Shown here: positions 6,373 to 7,924 of the stretch, piece after piece
How positions within the stretch are numbered: the first letter of the stretch is position 1
How the letters are laid out: each line of letters begins with the position of its first letter
DNA from: JAAERC01 sp965602655
Lineage (GTDB): Bacteria; Zixibacteria; MSB-5A5; GN15; PGXB01
Assembly (NCBI GenBank): GCA_965602655.1
Contig: CBFCZE010000125.1
Coordinates: 1-7,924, forward strand
Direction: 5' to 3'
Length of the DNA stretch: 7,924 nt
Translations under genes and position numbers: made by a program
The notes under the pieces: model-generated
Told to the model about the DNA's origin: nothing
The model's input: only the letters and a program-made list of their open reading frames with translations
Database searches by the model: none

Positions 6373-6969
6373 ATGAAAAAGCTATTCGTTATCCTCATCG
6401 TTGTTGCTATGGCGCTTGGATGCGGATCATCGCGGCAGGTGGAACGACTTGCTCCCGAAACGCAAACCGACCTGAGCGGCCGCTGGAACGACACCGACGC
6501 CCGCCTGGTCGCCGAAGAAATGATCGATGATTGCCTGCGCCGTCCCTGGCTGACCGATTTTGTTGGCTCTACAGGCAACAAACCGGTTGTAACAGTTGGG
6601 ACAATTCGCAATAAAAGCAACGAGCATATCGATGCCGAAACATTCTCAACCGATTTTGAACGAGAGCTGATTAATTCGGGGCAGGTGCGCTTTGTCGCCA
6701 GCCGCGACCAACGTCAGGAGATTCGCGAAGAACGATTTGAACAACAGGATTTTGCCTCTCGCGAAACCATGAAAAAGATTCGGGCCGAAACCGGCGCCGA
6801 CTATATACTTGTCGGTGCAATTAAATCTATTACCGATGAAGCTGAGGGCGTTCGGGTTGTTTATTACCAAACCGACCTTGAGATGATAAATATCGAGAGT
6901 ATGGAAAAAGTCTGGATCGGCACCAAAAAGATTAAGAAAGGTATCTCCAAAGGCAAAACGAAGTGGTAA
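6373..6969 (+). CDS. lpoB: LpoB-like penicillin-binding protein activator lipoprotein
   Basis: This 198-residue protein has a lipoprotein signal peptide ending in ALGC (Cys17 would be lipidated). The -3 residue is Ala rather than the usual Leu, a mild deviation. A short polar linker follows, then an LpoB-like domain from about residue 69 to the end. Recognisable pieces are VVTVGTIRNKSNEHID (72-87), FERELINSGQVRFV (95-108), GADYILVGAIKSI (141-153), and YYQTDLEMINIESMEKVW (164-181). In E. coli, LpoB reaches from the outer membrane through peptidoglycan to stimulate PBP1b; a PBP partner in this organism is inference, and the symbol is at family level only. The start ATG has AAAGGA nearby. The gene overlaps the following lipoprotein gene by 7 bp, so the two are probably translated together. 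It lies behind the dockerin terminator and so probably has its own promoter. Confidence 0.85.
   Translation: MKKLFVILIVVAMALGCGSSRQVERLAPETQTDLSGRWNDTDARLVAEEMIDDCLRRPWLTDFVGSTGNKPVVTVGTIRNKSNEHIDAETFSTDFERELINSGQVRFVASRDQRQEIREERFEQQDFASRETMKKIRAETGADYILVGAIKSITDEAEGVRVVYYQTDLEMINIESMEKVWIGTKKIKKGISKGKTKW
6949..6953 (+). promoter_or_regulatory. Candidate ribosome binding site for the downstream lipoprotein
   Basis: AAAGG lies 9 bases before GTG 6963, inside the end of the LpoB-like gene. It is a modest site, but it supports the GTG start, which supplies the charged residues of the signal peptide that the later ATG 7011 would lack. Confidence 0.45.
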
Positions 6970-7924
6970 TCAAGGACAATATAGTTTTATTAGGCAGATA
7001 TGCAGGGCCGATGGTCCTGCTTCTGTCTTTTTTATTACTGATCGGCTGCGGTTCGCTGAAAACAAATAAAAAATTCTACGAACCGATAACGGCCGAATTA
7101 CAAAATGGCAATTACGAAGCGGCGGCATCGCAAATAGAAGCGGCCCGTTCCAAGAAAAAGTATCAGAAGAAGGACCGTTTCGTATATTTCATCGATGCCG
7201 GTCTGGCTTATCATTACGCCTCAGATTTTGACAACAGCAATCAAAAACTAACGCAGGCCGAAAACGCCGCCGATGAACTGTTTACCAAAAGCATCACCCG
7301 AGCCGCCGCCTCGCTTCTTTTGAATGATAATGTTCTTGAGTATTCCGGTGAGGATTATGAAATTCTGTACACCAATCTTTTTATGGCGCTCAATTATATA
7401 GCCGGCAATAATTTTGACGATGCCTTTGTCGAGACCAAACGCGCCAATGAGAAGCTGAATCTTCTGGAGCAGAAGTATCGCAAAGCATCGGACGATTACA
7501 ATCAAGGAGCTGAGGATGATACGGCGGTCGTTGAAATTAACTATGAGGCCAAAAAGGTCAGATTCAACAATGATTCTTTTGCACGATACTTAAGTATGCG
7601 GATGTATGCCGCCGAAGGCAAAATCGATGATGCCATTATAGATTATAATTTGATGAAACGAGCTTTTATCGAACAGCCGTATATCTACAATTTCGATATG
7701 CCTGACATAAAGTATCTTCCTGAAAATCAAGATAACACTATTCTCAGCATTGTCGGGCTGGCCGGATTATCCCCGGTAAAAGAGGCCTTGAATCTTCGGC
7801 TGCGGACCGATAAAGACCTTGACCTGGTGCAGATATTATATACCGACCCGGAACGGAAGGATTCCGAGTATGGCCATCTTCCCTTACCGGTTTCAGAGGA
7901 TTATTATTTCAAATTTTCAATTCC
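6963..7924 (+). CDS. COG3014-type lipoprotein with TPR-like helices (3' end cut by the window)
   Basis: The frame is open from GTG 6963 to the right edge (320 full codons), so the C-terminus is missing. From GTG the protein begins MVIKDNIVLLGR and reaches a good lipobox LIGC with Cys29; starting at ATG 7011 would leave a signal peptide without positive charge, so GTG is preferred. The body is mostly helical and TPR-like. It carries a stretch that I recognise from COG3014 proteins: LFTKSITRAAASLLLNDN (106-123 from GTG), then SGEDYEI, a FMALNYIAGNNFDDA helix pair, KRANEKLN and FARYLSMRMY. The stretch ILSIVGLAGLSPVKE near the cut resembles the start of that family's C-terminal part. COG3014 genes are found beside LpoB-type genes in gammaproteobacteria, matching the 7-bp overlap here. 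The function is unknown; an envelope or cell-wall role alongside LpoB is inference. Confidence 0.85.
   Translation, partial: MVIKDNIVLLGRYAGPMVLLLSFLLLIGCGSLKTNKKFYEPITAELQNGNYEAAASQIEAARSKKKYQKKDRFVYFIDAGLAYHYASDFDNSNQKLTQAENAADELFTKSITRAAASLLLNDNVLEYSGEDYEILYTNLFMALNYIAGNNFDDAFVETKRANEKLNLLEQKYRKASDDYNQGAEDDTAVVEINYEAKKVRFNNDSFARYLSMRMYAAEGKIDDAIIDYNLMKRAFIEQPYIYNFDMPDIKYLPENQDNTILSIVGLAGLSPVKEALNLRLRTDKDLDLVQILYTDPERKDSEYGHLPLPVSEDYYFKFSI

Noticed and set aside
7248..7505. Minus-strand open frame of 85 codons
   Set aside because: It lies antisense to the COG3014-type lipoprotein gene, whose frame is open throughout, has a lipobox and matches a family.

Overview
The window (7,924 bp, moderately AT-rich) carries eight protein-coding genes on both strands and no RNA genes, insertion sequences or CRISPR arrays that I can see. 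It most likely comes from a Gram-negative bacterium. Two genes encode lipobox lipoproteins, and one of these is of the LpoB family that acts on outer-membrane-side peptidoglycan synthesis. A secreted protein carries a dockerin pair, each half ending in a KGGPAP tail; that tail is common in uncultured FCB-group lineages such as Zixibacteria. The lineage is my inference from that motif and could be a neighbouring candidate phylum.

Layout. (1) Positions 42-2327, plus strand: a compact three-gene unit made of an ECF sigma factor, an overlapping zinc-finger (zf-HC2) membrane anti-sigma factor, and a 430-residue secreted protein that I cannot assign to a family. (2) Positions 2337-4682, minus strand: a DRG-type GTPase with a C-terminal TGS domain, followed 48 bp later by a BaiN/YhiN (HI0933) family flavoprotein. 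The flavoprotein converges tail-to-tail with region 1, with only 9 bp between the stops. (3) Positions 4683-4917: an AT-rich divergent intergenic region with a plausible plus-strand promoter and a perfect 11-bp inverted repeat placed about where transcription would begin. (4) Positions 4918-6213, plus strand: a secreted dockerin protein with three tandem cysteine-rich repeats, ending in a clear intrinsic terminator. (5) Positions 6373-7924, plus strand: an LpoB-like lipoprotein overlapping a second lipoprotein of the COG3014 type, which runs off the right edge.

How the genes fit together. Region 1 looks like a self-contained envelope-signalling cassette: the anti-sigma factor holds the sigma factor at the membrane, and the secreted third gene is its probable co-regulated partner. 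Region 5 is a probable cell-wall or envelope lipoprotein operon. The dockerin protein is a stand-alone, separately terminated secreted protein. The GTPase and flavoprotein are cytoplasmic, housekeeping-like genes. The points most worth following up are the triple cysteine repeat with a paired loss of two cysteines in its last copy, the degenerate guanine-recognition motif of the GTPase, the unassigned secreted protein in the sigma/anti-sigma unit, and the inverted repeat upstream of the dockerin gene.
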